The notes below the pieces were generated by a model. That model worked only from the letters and a program-made list of their open reading frames with translations, ran no database searches and was not told the DNA's origin. Below are positions 1 to 9,576 of a stretch of 64,000 nucleotides of DNA, piece after piece. Numbering within the stretch: position 1 is the stretch's first letter; every line of letters begins with the position of its first letter. A program made the position numbers and the translations under genes. The stretch comes from Psychrobacter glacincola (lineage in GTDB: Bacteria > Pseudomonadota > Gammaproteobacteria > Pseudomonadales > Moraxellaceae), in the NCBI RefSeq assembly GCF_904846075.1, contig NZ_CAJGZH010000001.1, positions 806,001 to 870,000 of the forward strand, read 5' to 3'.

Positions 1-51
1 ATTAAAAATACCTCAACGAATAAGTGGCAACTGTATGAAGGTAGTAGGTAA

Positions 52-921
52 ATGATTACTATCTCTCATCACATAAAAGCAGCGTTGACTGTCGCAGGAC
101 TATTTATATTGACCACAATAGCATCCTTAGATGCACAGGCAGCGCCTTTAGCTTTAGAGCCATCGACAAATGAAGAGGTATGGATAAAAGTCCCTGCGCC
201 TGTAGCGATAGACTGGTATGAAGACAGCTGTCGATACGATCATACTGAATATCGAACGTTTAAAGATTATGAAAACTGTATCTTTAAATCGTTAGCCCAA
301 GCTGATAATGCACAAAGCCGAAAGTGGGGCTTGAGTGACCGCGTTATTCGAGAAAAAGATACCATTTATATTAATACACCCAACCATAAGCAACCATTGG
401 TATTTAAGGATTATCTTGAACCGTTTGAAGAAGAGTATAGGGCTCATTATCAATTGCAGGATTATGATAAATCACATCATCTGTTGCAGTTACTACGTAC
501 GATGTATGAGACTCAAGCGACTGTCATTGTCGATTTAAACACAGGGCGCTGGCAAGAGCTGTATGCGACCAATCTTAAGTTTTCTAGCGATATGAATCAA
601 GTGGTAGGGTTTAATGGTAGGCAAGGTGTGACCAGAGATATCATAATATGGGAGCGTCAAAAAGCTGACAATGACGGACGCTATGCAACGATATTTGCTA
701 GTAATGAATTATATGAACAAGATTATGATAATGACAAAAAACATGAGGTGTACGAAGCGCGAGATATCAGTTGGACAAGCAATAATAAAGTTAACGTTGA
801 TTTTTATTACAGAGTCAATCCCACTGACACGGTAGCATTTCGCGTGCGCTATATTTATGCGGCTGATAATAAAGAGGGTAAATGGCAGAGAGTTTTACCT
901 GATGTTAATACCAACGATTAA
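52..921 (+). CDS. Secreted protein of unknown function (tandem paralog 1)
   Basis: I do not recognise this 289-residue protein. The N-terminus reads as a cleavable Sec signal peptide: a basic start, a hydrophobic stretch over about residues 10-27, and a small-residue site near AQA-AP. The mature part is polar and rich in Asp, Tyr and Lys, with no further membrane segment, so a periplasmic or secreted location is likely. It shares a clear block (KWGL..RV.REKDTIYI, about residues 91-107) and a similar C-terminal block (..W.S.N.V..DFYY..N.TD) with the next gene, so the two are diverged tandem duplicates. The gap to the next gene is 27 bp on the same strand, so co-transcription is likely. A weak purine-rich site (GAAGGTAG) precedes the ATG. 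The gene is real with good confidence; its function is unknown. Confidence 0.75.
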   Translation: MITISHHIKAALTVAGLFILTTIASLDAQAAPLALEPSTNEEVWIKVPAPVAIDWYEDSCRYDHTEYRTFKDYENCIFKSLAQADNAQSRKWGLSDRVIREKDTIYINTPNHKQPLVFKDYLEPFEEEYRAHYQLQDYDKSHHLLQLLRTMYETQATVIVDLNTGRWQELYATNLKFSSDMNQVVGFNGRQGVTRDIIIWERQKADNDGRYATIFASNELYEQDYDNDKKHEVYEARDISWTSNNKVNVDFYYRVNPTDTVAFRVRYIYAADNKEGKWQRVLPDVNTND

Positions 922-948
922 AAAACAATAAAAAGGTCTAGCTCTCAT

Positions 949-1779
949 ATGCAAATAACTCTATCAGTAGCCACTGAAATTCGCATCTGTATGACGAGTG
1001 CAATACTGCTAATGCTGTCAATGCCAGCACAAGCAGACCTGCCCAAAGCGACGATGGATGACTATGTTTGGAAAGTACTAGACCCAGCCAGAAAATCAGA
1101 TTACTTTGATGATAAGTGTGAATACGATAGTCTGGTCTTTTATAGGAAATGCCTTGAGACAAGCTTAGAGAAACATGATAACAAGCTTAGCAAAAAGTGG
1201 GGATTGGGCAACCGTGTTTCGAGAGAAAAAGATACGATATATATCCAAGTAACCAGTCGAAGCTTACCGTTAGTTTTTCGTGATGAGCTGTTTGCTCCTG
1301 ACGGCCAATCTCACTCTTATTTTTCACTATATGATTATGACGAAAAGAGACAACTGCTGTACTTGTTGAGAAGTTTTCCCGAAATAGAAAGTACTGTACT
1401 TGTTAATCTCAAAACTGGATTTAGTCAAGAATTTGATGGTATCGATTTAAGTGTATCACCCAATAAAGAACGTATTACTACAGTAGAGCGTTATATAGAT
1501 GAAGAAAATATTACGATTTGGCAAAAGCAGAAGGAGGGCGACTATCAGATTGTTTACGAGAGTGACCCCAGCGAATTAAAAGCGCATTTGGATTCTTATC
1601 AAAATCGAGAACAGAGACATAGTTTTGAGAATGTAGATATTGAATGGCGAAGTAAGAATAGTGTTTTAATCGATTTTTATTATCTTATCAATGAAACCGA
1701 TGATGTCGGCTATCGAGTACGTTTTAGCTTGGTCAAAAATGCTAGTTCATCAGAGTGGCAAATGATTCCCATAAAATAG
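949..1779 (+). CDS. Secreted protein of unknown function (tandem paralog 2)
   Basis: This is a 276-residue paralog of the preceding gene. Shared features are the KWGL.NRV.REKDTIYI block (about residues 83-100), a Y.YDE..QLLYLLRS-like segment, and a C-terminal region with W.S.N.VLIDFYY and TDDVGYRVRF. The N-terminus contains a hydrophobic stretch ending MPAQA-D, a plausible signal peptide. An alternative ATG at position 991 would give a shorter and more conventional signal peptide; I kept the first ATG because AAGGT lies 12 nt upstream. No catalytic motif is visible, and both copies look intact. Tandem duplication with divergence suggests related but non-identical ligands or partners, which is inference only. 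Confidence 0.72.
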   Translation: MQITLSVATEIRICMTSAILLMLSMPAQADLPKATMDDYVWKVLDPARKSDYFDDKCEYDSLVFYRKCLETSLEKHDNKLSKKWGLGNRVSREKDTIYIQVTSRSLPLVFRDELFAPDGQSHSYFSLYDYDEKRQLLYLLRSFPEIESTVLVNLKTGFSQEFDGIDLSVSPNKERITTVERYIDEENITIWQKQKEGDYQIVYESDPSELKAHLDSYQNREQRHSFENVDIEWRSKNSVLIDFYYLINETDDVGYRVRFSLVKNASSSEWQMIPIK

Positions 1780-1842
1780 CCCATTGCTGTAAAATGACTG
1801 GTTTTTATTTCATTATATTTAAGCATGAAAGGTAAGTAACTT

Positions 1843-2718
1843 ATGAGTATTCACGGTATCTTGGGTGAGCAAACCACTGACTATCCAACCGAGTATAGTC
1901 CAGAGACCTTGTATCCTATCGCTCGCAGTATGGGTCGCGATGTCATTGGCTGGCAAGACGATAAGTTAATGGTTGGTATCGATTGGTGGCAGGCATTTGA
2001 GATGTCTTGGTTAAATCAACAGGGTATCTCGCAGGTTGCGATAGCACGCTTTGGTATTCCGGCCAGCTCGCCATTTATCGTTGAGTCAAAGTCACTTAAG
2101 CTCTATCTAAACAGTATCAACTTTACCGAATTCGATAGTTGGTCAGAAGTACAAACGCTGATTGCTAAAGACTTATCAGCCTGTGTACAAGCAGACGTGC
2201 AAGTTGAGTTGTTTTGCTTAAATGACGACTTGAATAATAAGACAACAGGGTTATTGGTGGCTCAACCTGAGGGTGTTTGTATTGATGACGCACTTGCCAA
2301 TAGTAGCGAAAAAGTCGCATTGTGCGAGCATCCTGACGCGTCGCTATTGAATGATGACAAAATGGCTGCTCATTCAGAAATCGACAGCGTGCAGCCCTAT
2401 ACTTTTTATTCTAATTTGCTACGCAGTAATTGTCCGGTAACCAATCAGCCAGATTGGGGGACGTTGGCGGTTTCGATGACCAGTAATAAAAAAATCGATG
2501 AGGCTGGAATGCTGCGTTATATCTTAAGCTTCCGTCAGCATAATGGTTTTCATGAGCAATGTGTGGAGCAGATATTTGCTGATCTGAGTCGATATTATGA
2601 GCCAAGTGAGCTGATGGTTCGCGCTTGGTATACACGCCGAGGCGGTATCGATATCAACCCTTGTCGCGTCAGTGATATCCGCTTAATGCCACAGCCAAGC
2701 CGCTTGATTCGGCAATAA
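1843..2718 (+). CDS. queF: NADPH-dependent 7-cyano-7-deazaguanine reductase (QueF)
   Basis: QueF reduces the nitrile of preQ0 to preQ1 with NADPH in the cytoplasm, in the queuosine tRNA-modification pathway. At 291 residues this is the long two-domain (YqfB-like) form. The QueF substrate signature VESKSLKLYLNS lies at residues 80-91. The catalytic Cys is C197 in SNCPVTNQPDWG, with the acid D204, seven residues on from C190/D197 of the E. coli enzyme. A C-terminal FHEQCVEQIF block completes the active-site set. A purine-rich AAGGTAAG precedes the ATG. A second queuosine gene, queG, lies about 51 kb away in this window, but the two are not linked in an operon. Confidence 0.95.
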   Translation: MSIHGILGEQTTDYPTEYSPETLYPIARSMGRDVIGWQDDKLMVGIDWWQAFEMSWLNQQGISQVAIARFGIPASSPFIVESKSLKLYLNSINFTEFDSWSEVQTLIAKDLSACVQADVQVELFCLNDDLNNKTTGLLVAQPEGVCIDDALANSSEKVALCEHPDASLLNDDKMAAHSEIDSVQPYTFYSNLLRSNCPVTNQPDWGTLAVSMTSNKKIDEAGMLRYILSFRQHNGFHEQCVEQIFADLSRYYEPSELMVRAWYTRRGGIDINPCRVSDIRLMPQPSRLIRQ

Positions 2719-2798
2719 ATATTAATTTTTAGCTTTCATTGATGCGCGTTCTTTTCTATACTTAATAAACCTTATTTTATGAATATTGAGATGCAGTT

Positions 2799-3200
2799 AT
2801 GAAGTTAAAAACCAGCTTTTTAACCGCTCTAGGGACTGCTACTTTGTCTCTAGCTACCTTGCAGTTGGCACAGGCTGCATTTGTGAAAAATCAATATAAC
2901 TGTGAAGACGCTTATATGGAAGTGGCTTATGATTGTGGTAACGATGCGATTGTAGTCGAAAAAAATCGCCTTAATAAAATCTATATGAGCGCTTATCGTA
3001 CTTTGAATGCGACACAACAACAGCAGTTGGATAAAGAACAGCGTATATGGTTAAAGGATCGTAATGATAAGTGTGACTTTGAATACGAAGGTCCAATGAA
3101 TAATTCTGTGGTGTACGCTCAGATTAGCGCTAATGTTTGCACCGCTAATGAAACACAGAAACGCAGTAAGGTCATTGCTAAAAGATATAATGTTAAGTAG
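2799..3200 (+). CDS. Periplasmic LprI-like (DUF1311) protein
   Basis: This 133-residue protein has a clear signal peptide (hydrophobic core around residues 10-25, ending LAQAA-F). The mature part matches the lysozyme-inhibitor LprI N-terminal/DUF1311 pattern: paired Cys residues in YNCEDAYMEVAYDCGNDA, a Leu-rich helix (LNKIYMSAYRTLN), then LDKEQRIWLKDRNDKCDF and a final Cys. In this family the Cys residues form disulfides that staple helices. Some members inhibit lysozyme, but that activity cannot be inferred here. The gene stands alone between queF and the convergent proS, with a bidirectional terminator downstream. Confidence 0.8.
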   Translation: MKLKTSFLTALGTATLSLATLQLAQAAFVKNQYNCEDAYMEVAYDCGNDAIVVEKNRLNKIYMSAYRTLNATQQQQLDKEQRIWLKDRNDKCDFEYEGPMNNSVVYAQISANVCTANETQKRSKVIAKRYNVK

Positions 3201-3224
3201 TTTTTTTTAGCTATATTACACGCG

Positions 3225-3263
3225 AAAAAGCGCCTATCTCATTTAATGAGATAGGCGCTTTTT
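3225..3263. terminator. Bidirectional intrinsic terminator between the LprI-like gene and proS
   Basis: A 13-bp perfect stem (GCGCCTATCTCAT and its complement, 3-nt loop TTA) is flanked by A5 on the left and T5 on the right. It can therefore terminate the plus-strand LprI-like gene and the convergent minus-strand proS. Confidence 0.88.
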
Positions 3264-3286
3264 ATGGCACAGTTTTATGAATAAAA

Positions 3287-5005
3287 CTATTTGCCGCTTA
3301 CTTTTGCCATGACTTCTTCACGGCTGAGCATTTGCTTTTCTGCTTCACGGCGATTGACGTATTCGTACTTACCTTCAGCAAGGTTGCGGTCAGAAACCAC
3401 GATACGATGAGGAATACCAATCAATTCAAGATCAGCAAACTTAACACCTGGACGCTCGTTACGATCATCAAGAAGCACATTGATGCCTTGTGCTTTTAAC
3501 TCTTCATAGAGTGCCGTCGCTGTCTGCATGACGGTATCTTCTTTTGACTTCATCGGTATGATAGCGACTTCAAAAGGAGCGATTGAATCATTAACCGTTG
3601 GCGTCTGTGGCCACATGATACCGTTTTCGTCGTTGTTCTGTTCGATAGCAGCGGCAATGATACGGCTCACACCAATACCGTAGCAGCCCATCATTAGGGT
3701 CACAGGCTTACCATCTTCACCAGATACGGTAGCATTTAACGCTTGCGAGTACTTATCACCCAACTGGAAGATATGACCGACCTCGATACCACGTTTGATT
3801 TTTAGGCTGCCTTTACCATCAGGAGAAGGGTCGCCTTCCTGCACATTGCGTACATCAACGACACGAGTAATGCTCGCATCACGTGCCCAGTTCATACCAG
3901 TGGTGTGTTTATTGACTTCATTGGCACCGCACACAAAGTCTGACAAAGTTGCTGCCGAACGATCAACAAAGACAGGCATATCCAAATTAACGCCAATATA
4001 GCCTTTATGCAGACCAGCAGCTTTCAGTTCTTCATCAGAAGCCATTGTCAGCGGCACATTGGCCTCTTCGATTTTCTCAGCTTTGATCGTATTTAGCTGA
4101 TGATCACCGCGTAATACGATAGCGATAAGCTGTGGCTCATCATTTTCGGTATGACCATGGACGATTAATGTTTTGACCGTCGTTTCTAATGGTAAGCCTA
4201 AATGTTCAGCAACCATTTTACAGCTGGTCATATTTTCTGTCAGGACGTCTTCGCGTTCCATTTTCGGTGGCTGACGCTCAGCGGTGCTCACTGATTCGGA
4301 AAGCTCAACGTTGGCCGCATAATCAGAAGAATCAGAGAAGGCAATATCATCTTCGCCGCTGTCTGCCAATACATGAAATTCGTGTGAAGCAAAACCACCA
4401 ATAGAACCAGTATCCGCTTGTACTGCACGGAAATCTAGGCCCAAACGGGTAAAGATACGCGTATAAGCGTCATACATGTCATGGTAAGTTTTTGCCAACG
4501 ATGCTTGATCAACGTGGAACGAATAAGCATCTTTCATGGTAAATTCGCGTGCGCGCATCACACCAAAACGTGGACGAATCTCATCACGGAATTTGTTCTG
4601 AATTTGGAAAAAGGTGATTGGTAATTGTTTATAACTACGCAGCTCGCCTTGCGCCAGATTGGTGATGACTTCTTCATGTGTCGGACCCAATACAAAGTCG
4701 CGATCATGACGGTCTTTGAAGCGCAACAGCTCAGGACCGTAATCGTTAAAGCGTCCGGTCGTTTGCCAAAGCTCGGCGGGTTGGGTCATTGGCATCAGCA
4801 CTTCTTGTGCACCAACTTCTTGCATCTCTTCACGAACAATGCGTTCGACTTTTTGCAAGATGCGTAGCCCCATGGGCAACCAAATATATAACCCAGAAGC
4901 AATTTTACGAATAAGACCGGCACGCACCATCAATTGGCTTGAGGCGATATCGGCATCACTTGGGGTTTCTTTTAGAGTGGCAAATAAAAATTGACTGGCT
5001 TTCAT
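3287..5005 (-). CDS. proS: Prolyl-tRNA synthetase
   Basis: ProS charges tRNA-Pro with proline in the cytoplasm. The 572 residues match the bacterial class II form with an editing (INS/YbaK-like) domain inserted between motifs 2 and 3. Visible parts are an N-terminal catalytic block ([19 protein letters not shown]), motif 2 ([17 protein letters not shown]), the editing domain over about residues 230-390 ([12 protein letters not shown]), motif 3 ([15 protein letters not shown]), and a C-terminal anticodon-binding domain ([27 protein letters not shown]). The Shine-Dalgarno sequence is weak. It is monocistronic and converges on the LprI-like gene. One of its tRNA substrates, tRNA-Pro(GGG), lies elsewhere in the window. 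Confidence 0.97.
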   Translation of the reverse strand: MKASQFLFATLKETPSDADIASSQLMVRAGLIRKIASGLYIWLPMGLRILQKVERIVREEMQEVGAQEVLMPMTQPAELWQTTGRFNDYGPELLRFKDRHDRDFVLGPTHEEVITNLAQGELRSYKQLPITFFQIQNKFRDEIRPRFGVMRAREFTMKDAYSFHVDQASLAKTYHDMYDAYTRIFTRLGLDFRAVQADTGSIGGFASHEFHVLADSGEDDIAFSDSSDYAANVELSESVSTAERQPPKMEREDVLTENMTSCKMVAEHLGLPLETTVKTLIVHGHTENDEPQLIAIVLRGDHQLNTIKAEKIEEANVPLTMASDEELKAAGLHKGYIGVNLDMPVFVDRSAATLSDFVCGANEVNKHTTGMNWARDASITRVVDVRNVQEGDPSPDGKGSLKIKRGIEVGHIFQLGDKYSQALNATVSGEDGKPVTLMMGCYGIGVSRIIAAAIEQNNDENGIMWPQTPTVNDSIAPFEVAIIPMKSKEDTVMQTATALYEELKAQGINVLLDDRNERPGVKFADLELIGIPHRIVVSDRNLAEGKYEYVNRREAEKQMLSREEVMAKVSGK

Positions 5006-5574
5006 AAATAAAGCGTAACCTTATCAACGATAAAATAAATAAGAAATAGTAGGATATTGAGCGTGTGCTTTGATGGCCGACGCAAGCTTACCTTTGTATC
5101 ACTTGGTAATAGTCTAGGACATGCCTAGCTAAAAAGTACTGCGACAAACAGTACATGAATAGAAAGTGCGTTCATAAAACGCCTTACAAAAAGGCTGGAA
5201 CTTTTCATTTTGTATTAAAACGTTGATGTTGGCAGCGTCATACTTTACGCATAAAGACCAGAAAAATAGATGTACGCCAACATTTTGCTTATACAATCTG
5301 ACTATGTTAGGTAAAGTTAGCCTAAGACGCAATGACTTTTTGTTTTTTCAGACAGAACGTGACTTAAACGTGACTTAAACGAGCAAATGAGGTCACTACA
5401 ACTCGATTATTTACCAGTTTTTAGGGTATTTATAGTAAATGGTAGTGCTAGTCATTATGTAGCGTATTGGTAGTCATTACTTGAAGTTGCTGCTCAAAAG
5501 TAGCATTTATCATTTAGACAGTTATTTGTTATACGTTTAATAAAAATAAATGATAAAACTCTGAGGGTGTTTAT
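5006..5574. other. Non-coding interval between divergent proS and the DUF4230 gene
   Basis: No convincing gene is present. The interval should hold promoters for both flanking genes, but I cannot assign them firmly. It contains small inverted repeats: CTAGG/CCTAG at 5114-5127, GTACTG/CAGTAC at about 5136-5154, and an 8-bp pair ATGTTGGC (5226-5233) / GCCAACAT (5276-5283). There is also a short direct repeat GTGACTTAAAC near 5360-5380. A reading frame at 5129-5332 on the minus strand has no credible start or protein character. Confidence 0.4.
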
Positions 5575-6312
5575 ATGAATAATCCTGACAATCGATCTCC
5601 TGTTAATAATGATGCGCCTAACTCACAAGCGAAAAAACCCATTGCGATGATGTCGTGGATGATATTGCTCATCGGTTTAGCAGCTATCGTCTTTGCTATT
5701 TATAGTGTGCAGAATATAACCAAGGAAGAGCCGATAGAAACCATTACTCGTGAAGGCGTGGTCACACAAATCCAAAAATTGAATCGTTTGGAAACGGTGG
5801 CGTTCAGTGTCGATACCGTCATTACCAGTCAACGTCCTGGCAGTTGGATGAAGCTGTGGCAAGACGAGCAAAAGGGTTTGTTTATCGCGCGCGGACGAGT
5901 GGAGGCGGGGATTGATTTAAGTGCACTTACCCCTGAGATGGTACAAGTGGTGCAGCCTGAAATTAGCGTCGATGAGGTACAAGAAGCGGGTGCTAATATG
6001 CCAGTTTCAATGATGCCGCAAATCAATATTACCATCCCACCATCAGAGATATTTTCAGTTTATCTAGACGATATAGAGATTTATGATTGGCAGACTGGTG
6101 CTTTTGGCATGATGCAAGTCGATCCAAAAATATTGCAACAAGCGCAAAGTATGGCAAAAAAAGAAGTACTCGAACGCGCTTGTCGCGGTGATGTCATGAA
6201 TATGGCACTAGAAAATGCGCAAACCCAACTGCAACAGCTATTTTCGTTAACTGGTGCAGTTGTGACAGTAACGACTCAAGGTGCAGGCGCGTGCCAGATG
6301 CCAGTAAAATAA
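5575..6312 (+). CDS. Membrane-anchored DUF4230-type protein
   Basis: This 245-residue protein has a polar N-terminal tail of about 24 residues, one membrane helix (about residues 26-44), then an extracytoplasmic domain. The segment after the helix (REGVVTQIQKLNRLETVAFSVDTVI, then a short loop and LFIARGRVEAGIDLSALTPE) resembles the DUF4230 family: an early I.....LET..Y block and a G...AGIDL core. The C-terminal part contains two Cys residues that could pair. The family's biochemical role is unknown to me. The ATG is preceded by CTGAGGGTG, a good ribosome-binding site. A small membrane-peptide gene follows 168 bp downstream. Confidence 0.7.
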   Translation: MNNPDNRSPVNNDAPNSQAKKPIAMMSWMILLIGLAAIVFAIYSVQNITKEEPIETITREGVVTQIQKLNRLETVAFSVDTVITSQRPGSWMKLWQDEQKGLFIARGRVEAGIDLSALTPEMVQVVQPEISVDEVQEAGANMPVSMMPQINITIPPSEIFSVYLDDIEIYDWQTGAFGMMQVDPKILQQAQSMAKKEVLERACRGDVMNMALENAQTQLQQLFSLTGAVVTVTTQGAGACQMPVK

Positions 6313-6480
6313 TGCATACATAATTTTATTAGAGCCATAGACTAGATAATCATACGTTAGCTTATTAATTGGAAACACTTAAAGTAACGCCATTTATATT
6401 GTATAGTAGAGCTTATCTATTATTCATAATCAACTTATGAATTTCGTTGGTAATATAACCCTATATAAAAGGTGGCGTAT

Positions 6481-6642
6481 ATGACAACTCTTAATAATAA
6501 ACCGTCTTCTAAGCCTGAACGTCAGCTTAATAAGCGCCCTAAAGCGAAAGAATCGCTTTCTTTTGCGACATGGGTACTGTTAATTATAAGCTTCACTTTA
6601 TTAGCCTATGCCTTATACATTATCCAAACTCGTATCTTGTAA
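6481..6642 (+). CDS. Small single-pass membrane protein (53 residues)
   Basis: This short gene encodes 53 residues. It has a strongly basic, polar N-terminal half (many Lys, Arg and Pro) followed by one hydrophobic helix (about residues 29-48, TWVLLIISFTLLAYALYII) and a short tail, so an N-in membrane peptide is predicted. It starts at an ATG with an excellent AAAAGGTGG ribosome-binding site 5 nt upstream, which is the main argument that it is real. I do not recognise a family. It lies between the DUF4230 gene and a MITE. Confidence 0.6.
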   Translation: MTTLNNKPSSKPERQLNKRPKAKESLSFATWVLLIISFTLLAYALYIIQTRIL

Positions 6643-6655
6643 ACTCTAGCTGATA

Positions 6656-6819
6656 CTAGGGCGTGTCCTCAATTCAATCGATTACTTTCTAAATGGGCTA
6701 AAAATAGATAAATTTTGCCAAACATCGTCAAATAGCTTCTTAGTATCTCGATATTATGTGCGCTACTTTCCTTGTTTGACGGTAATTTATCTCATTTTTA
6801 AAATGAGGACACGCCCTAG
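6656..6819. mobile_element. MITE-like non-autonomous element, 164 bp
   Basis: Perfect 16-bp terminal inverted repeats (CTAGGGCGTGTCCTCA at 6656-6671 and its complement at 6804-6819) bound an A+T-rich core with no gene. The inverted similarity continues inward imperfectly: GATAAATTTTGCC..CGTCAAA on the left against TTTGACGGTAATTTATC on the right. Both ends read CTAG outermost, consistent with a 4-bp CTAG target duplication or TA-type target next to GGGCGTGTCC ends, as seen with IS5-group elements. The parent IS family is an inference. It sits between the small membrane peptide gene and the 3' end of the photolyase gene. Confidence 0.82.
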
Positions 6820-6898
6820 GAAGGGTAGATAATGTGAGTAAGCTGCAATAGCTGAAACTCTTAGTAAATTGAGGTTTTAGTGTTGATGTAATGCGTCG

Positions 6899-8581
6899 CT
6901 ATTTTTTAAATTCAGCAATCGCTAATTGGCGAGCCGCTTTATGTTCGACCATCGGTAATGGGTAATCAATGTCAGCAAACTTACCGCCCTTTGCCAGTGC
7001 TTGACGCATTTTATCCTCGCTATGCAAGATGGTGGCAGGAATAGCTTTTAGCTCAGGCAGCCACGTCTTGATAAATTCGCCATCGGTATCGTGGGTTTTG
7101 GCTTGGCTAAAAGGGTTCATAATGCGAAAGTAAGGTGCAGAGTCGGTGCCAGTCGACGCACTCCATTGCCAACCCCCATTATTGGACGCAAAGTCACCAT
7201 CTATCAGCTGCTGCATAAAATAACGCTCCCCTAAGCGCCAATCGATCAATAAATCCTTAGTCAAAAACATCGCCGTGACCATCCGCAAGCGATTGTGCAT
7301 AAAGCCTGTCGCATTCAGGCAGCGCATTGCCGCATCGACTAACGGCACGCCAGTTTTGCCTGAGCACCACGCATCAAGGTCATTTTGATTATATGACCAG
7401 TTAATTTTGACATCAGTCTCATGTTTATACGCTTGATGGCGTATTAATTCGGGCTTATAGTCTAAAACATGACGATAGAAATCTCGCCAAGCCAGCTCAC
7501 TTATCCAGCGGTTAATGTCGTTATTATCAGTGTTGTTAAAGCTATCCCCGCTGTCTAAGTTGTCACCGTTATTCCCATGTAATTCTCCCAGTGCTTTGCT
7601 TAATTGTAGGGTAGCTTGTAAGTAGCAAAGTCTGGGGCTGATTGCGCCAATAGTCAGGTAGGCAGATAGCTGACTGGTGGCATTTAAACTGGGTACATCG
7701 CGACTGATATCGTAGTTATCAATATCCTCAGCGATGAAGTCCTCTAAACGCTGGCAAGCTGCATCTTCGCCAGCAGGGTAGGCTGCCCGAGCGTGCTCAA
7801 GCTGTACGTCTATATCAATGTGCTCTAATAAACCAGCATTTTGCAGTGCCTTTTGATAATCTTCGACTACTTCTTTACTTACTCTTTCTATATCTTCGAT
7901 AGTAGCATTGGCGTTCGAGACTTCTAGTTTGACTTTAGTGTTGCCATTTATGGCGGATGCCTCATGCATTTGTATGGTGCTGATATCCAAGGTATGCCGC
8001 CATTTTTTATAAAATGGGGTAAACACCTGATACATGCTGTCATCGTTCGTGGTGATGGTTTGTGGTGGCAAGATACATTGATCATGCCAGCGGACAAATT
8101 CTATATCGTTGTTTGCAAGCTGTTTGGTTAATTGCTCATCACGCTTAATCTCATTGCCTTCGTACTCGTGATTTGCCATCACAGTGCTGATCTGGTTCGC
8201 GCTACAGATATCTAGCATCGCCTCAACACAGTCAGAAAAGCTTGGACAGAGCTGTACTGTTAAGTGGATATTTAATTGCGTTTGTAGGTCTTTTGCGAGA
8301 ATAGGCAAGGTGCGAGCGATATGGTCGAGCTGTGTCAGCGACATGTCATGTGCTTGCCATTGTTCAGGCGTCATGAAATAAATAGCGCTTACTGAGGCGT
8401 TATCCGCATTTGCCTGCTCGCAAAGCGCAGCTAGCGCGGTATTATCATGAACTCGCAGGTCACGACGAAACCACATTAAATAATGCGCTGGGTTTACGCT
8501 AGTGGCATCGTCGCTATTGTTGACATTGCTTGTTTCGGTGCTATCGGTGTTATGAGACGTTTCCGCCGCCGTTTTAGACAT
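6899..8581 (-). CDS. phrB: Deoxyribodipyrimidine photolyase
   Basis: This light-driven flavoenzyme splits cyclobutane pyrimidine dimers in DNA. The 560 residues are longer than the usual 470 or so, partly because of a Ser/Thr/Asn-rich tail of about 32 residues before the photolyase start block (LMWFRRDLRVHDNTAL). An N-terminal alpha/beta domain binds the antenna chromophore. The C-terminal FAD domain has the family signatures ELAWRDFYRHVL, HNRLRMVTAMFLTKDLL, DGDFASNNGGWQW and GTDSAPYFRIMNP, which place it with class I CPD photolyases. The gene is monocistronic on the minus strand, with a MITE just beyond its 3' end. An alternative start further inside is possible given the low-complexity N-terminus. 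Confidence 0.93.
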   Translation of the reverse strand: MSKTAAETSHNTDSTETSNVNNSDDATSVNPAHYLMWFRRDLRVHDNTALAALCEQANADNASVSAIYFMTPEQWQAHDMSLTQLDHIARTLPILAKDLQTQLNIHLTVQLCPSFSDCVEAMLDICSANQISTVMANHEYEGNEIKRDEQLTKQLANNDIEFVRWHDQCILPPQTITTNDDSMYQVFTPFYKKWRHTLDISTIQMHEASAINGNTKVKLEVSNANATIEDIERVSKEVVEDYQKALQNAGLLEHIDIDVQLEHARAAYPAGEDAACQRLEDFIAEDIDNYDISRDVPSLNATSQLSAYLTIGAISPRLCYLQATLQLSKALGELHGNNGDNLDSGDSFNNTDNNDINRWISELAWRDFYRHVLDYKPELIRHQAYKHETDVKINWSYNQNDLDAWCSGKTGVPLVDAAMRCLNATGFMHNRLRMVTAMFLTKDLLIDWRLGERYFMQQLIDGDFASNNGGWQWSASTGTDSAPYFRIMNPFSQAKTHDTDGEFIKTWLPELKAIPATILHSEDKMRQALAKGGKFADIDYPLPMVEHKAARQLAIAEFKK

Positions 8582-8791
8582 TCAACTATCCCTCTATTAA
8601 TCAATCGCAATCATAAACAAAACTGGTAATAAAAGTATGCTAGGATAAGTTTTTGGATGCAATGGATTTACCATTCAATTAACAAATCCTCATATTTACG
8701 CTTTAGCGTTGGCAATTGACGTTTACTTGCCGTCAATGTAGCGAAGACAGTCTAATAATGTCGCACTAAGTGTTATATCTAAGGTCACATC

Positions 8792-9475
8792 ATGCACGTT
8801 AAGTTTTGCGGATTTACCCAGCCTAATGATATTAAACTTGCCGCCCAGTTGGGTGTTGATGCGGTTGGCTTGGTATTTTATCCGCCCAGTCCGCGCGCTG
8901 TCACTATCGAGCAGGCGCAATCGTTAAGTGCTTCTTTGCCAGCTTTTATAAGTATAGTGGCTCTAGTGGTGAATATGCCGCGCGCAGAGCTGATAGAATT
9001 AGCGAATCAGGTATCGTTTGATATCATTCAATTCCATGGTGATGAAACACCAGAGCAATGTGCGCAGCTGGCCAGTGCAGTCAATAAACGCTGGATAAAA
9101 GCGCTGCGTATCAATGCTGACCAACACACTGCCGCTAGCGTAAGCGCCGAGATTAATGAGTTTGCCGCCGCTGGCGCGAACAGTATCTTATTGGATGCTT
9201 ACCATCCCCATAAATATGGCGGCACAGGGGCACGTTTTGATTGGAGTCTGCTACCGCAAGACAGCTCGCTACCTATTATTTTAGCGGGCGGACTGGCTGC
9301 CGATAATGTCGCTGCCACTTTAGATTTGCCTATTTATGCGGTCGATGTCAGCGGTGGGATTGAGTCTGACAAAGGCAAAAAAGACGCTGCCAAAATGCGT
9401 GCCTTTATGAAAGCGGTAAAACGCGACCGATGGCAAAATGAGACGCTTGGCGAACCTTCGAATATCAGTAACTAG
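8792..9475 (+). CDS. trpF: Phosphoribosylanthranilate isomerase
   Basis: TrpF performs the Amadori rearrangement of N-(5-phosphoribosyl)anthranilate to CdRP, the third step of tryptophan synthesis from chorismate. The 227-residue TIM barrel opens with the family block VKFCGFTQPNDI, where Cys7 is the usual general base, and GLVFYPPSPRAV. It ends with phosphate-binding turns ILAGGLAADNV and YAVDVSGGIE containing the catalytic Asp. It is a stand-alone trpF, not fused to trpC. AAGGTCA precedes the ATG. It is first in a trpF-trpB-(unknown)-trpA-accD-folC run. Confidence 0.97.
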   Translation: MHVKFCGFTQPNDIKLAAQLGVDAVGLVFYPPSPRAVTIEQAQSLSASLPAFISIVALVVNMPRAELIELANQVSFDIIQFHGDETPEQCAQLASAVNKRWIKALRINADQHTAASVSAEINEFAAAGANSILLDAYHPHKYGGTGARFDWSLLPQDSSLPIILAGGLAADNVAATLDLPIYAVDVSGGIESDKGKKDAAKMRAFMKAVKRDRWQNETLGEPSNISN

Positions 9476-9576
9476 TGTTTTAGCCGTGAATTTTTATCCG
9501 TTAAATAGCTAATTACTTGGAAAAATTTCCCCCTTATTTATCTTAAAAAATACCACTTATTAGAGTAGGAATTATC

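Noticed and set aside
5113..5127. CTAGGACATGCCTAG, similar to one end of the MITE
   Set aside because: It has no partner end within a few hundred bases and the match is imperfect, so a MITE remnant is not supported.
5129..5332. 67-residue minus-strand frame between proS and the DUF4230 gene
   Set aside because: No credible start, odd composition, no domain; the interval is better read as a control region.
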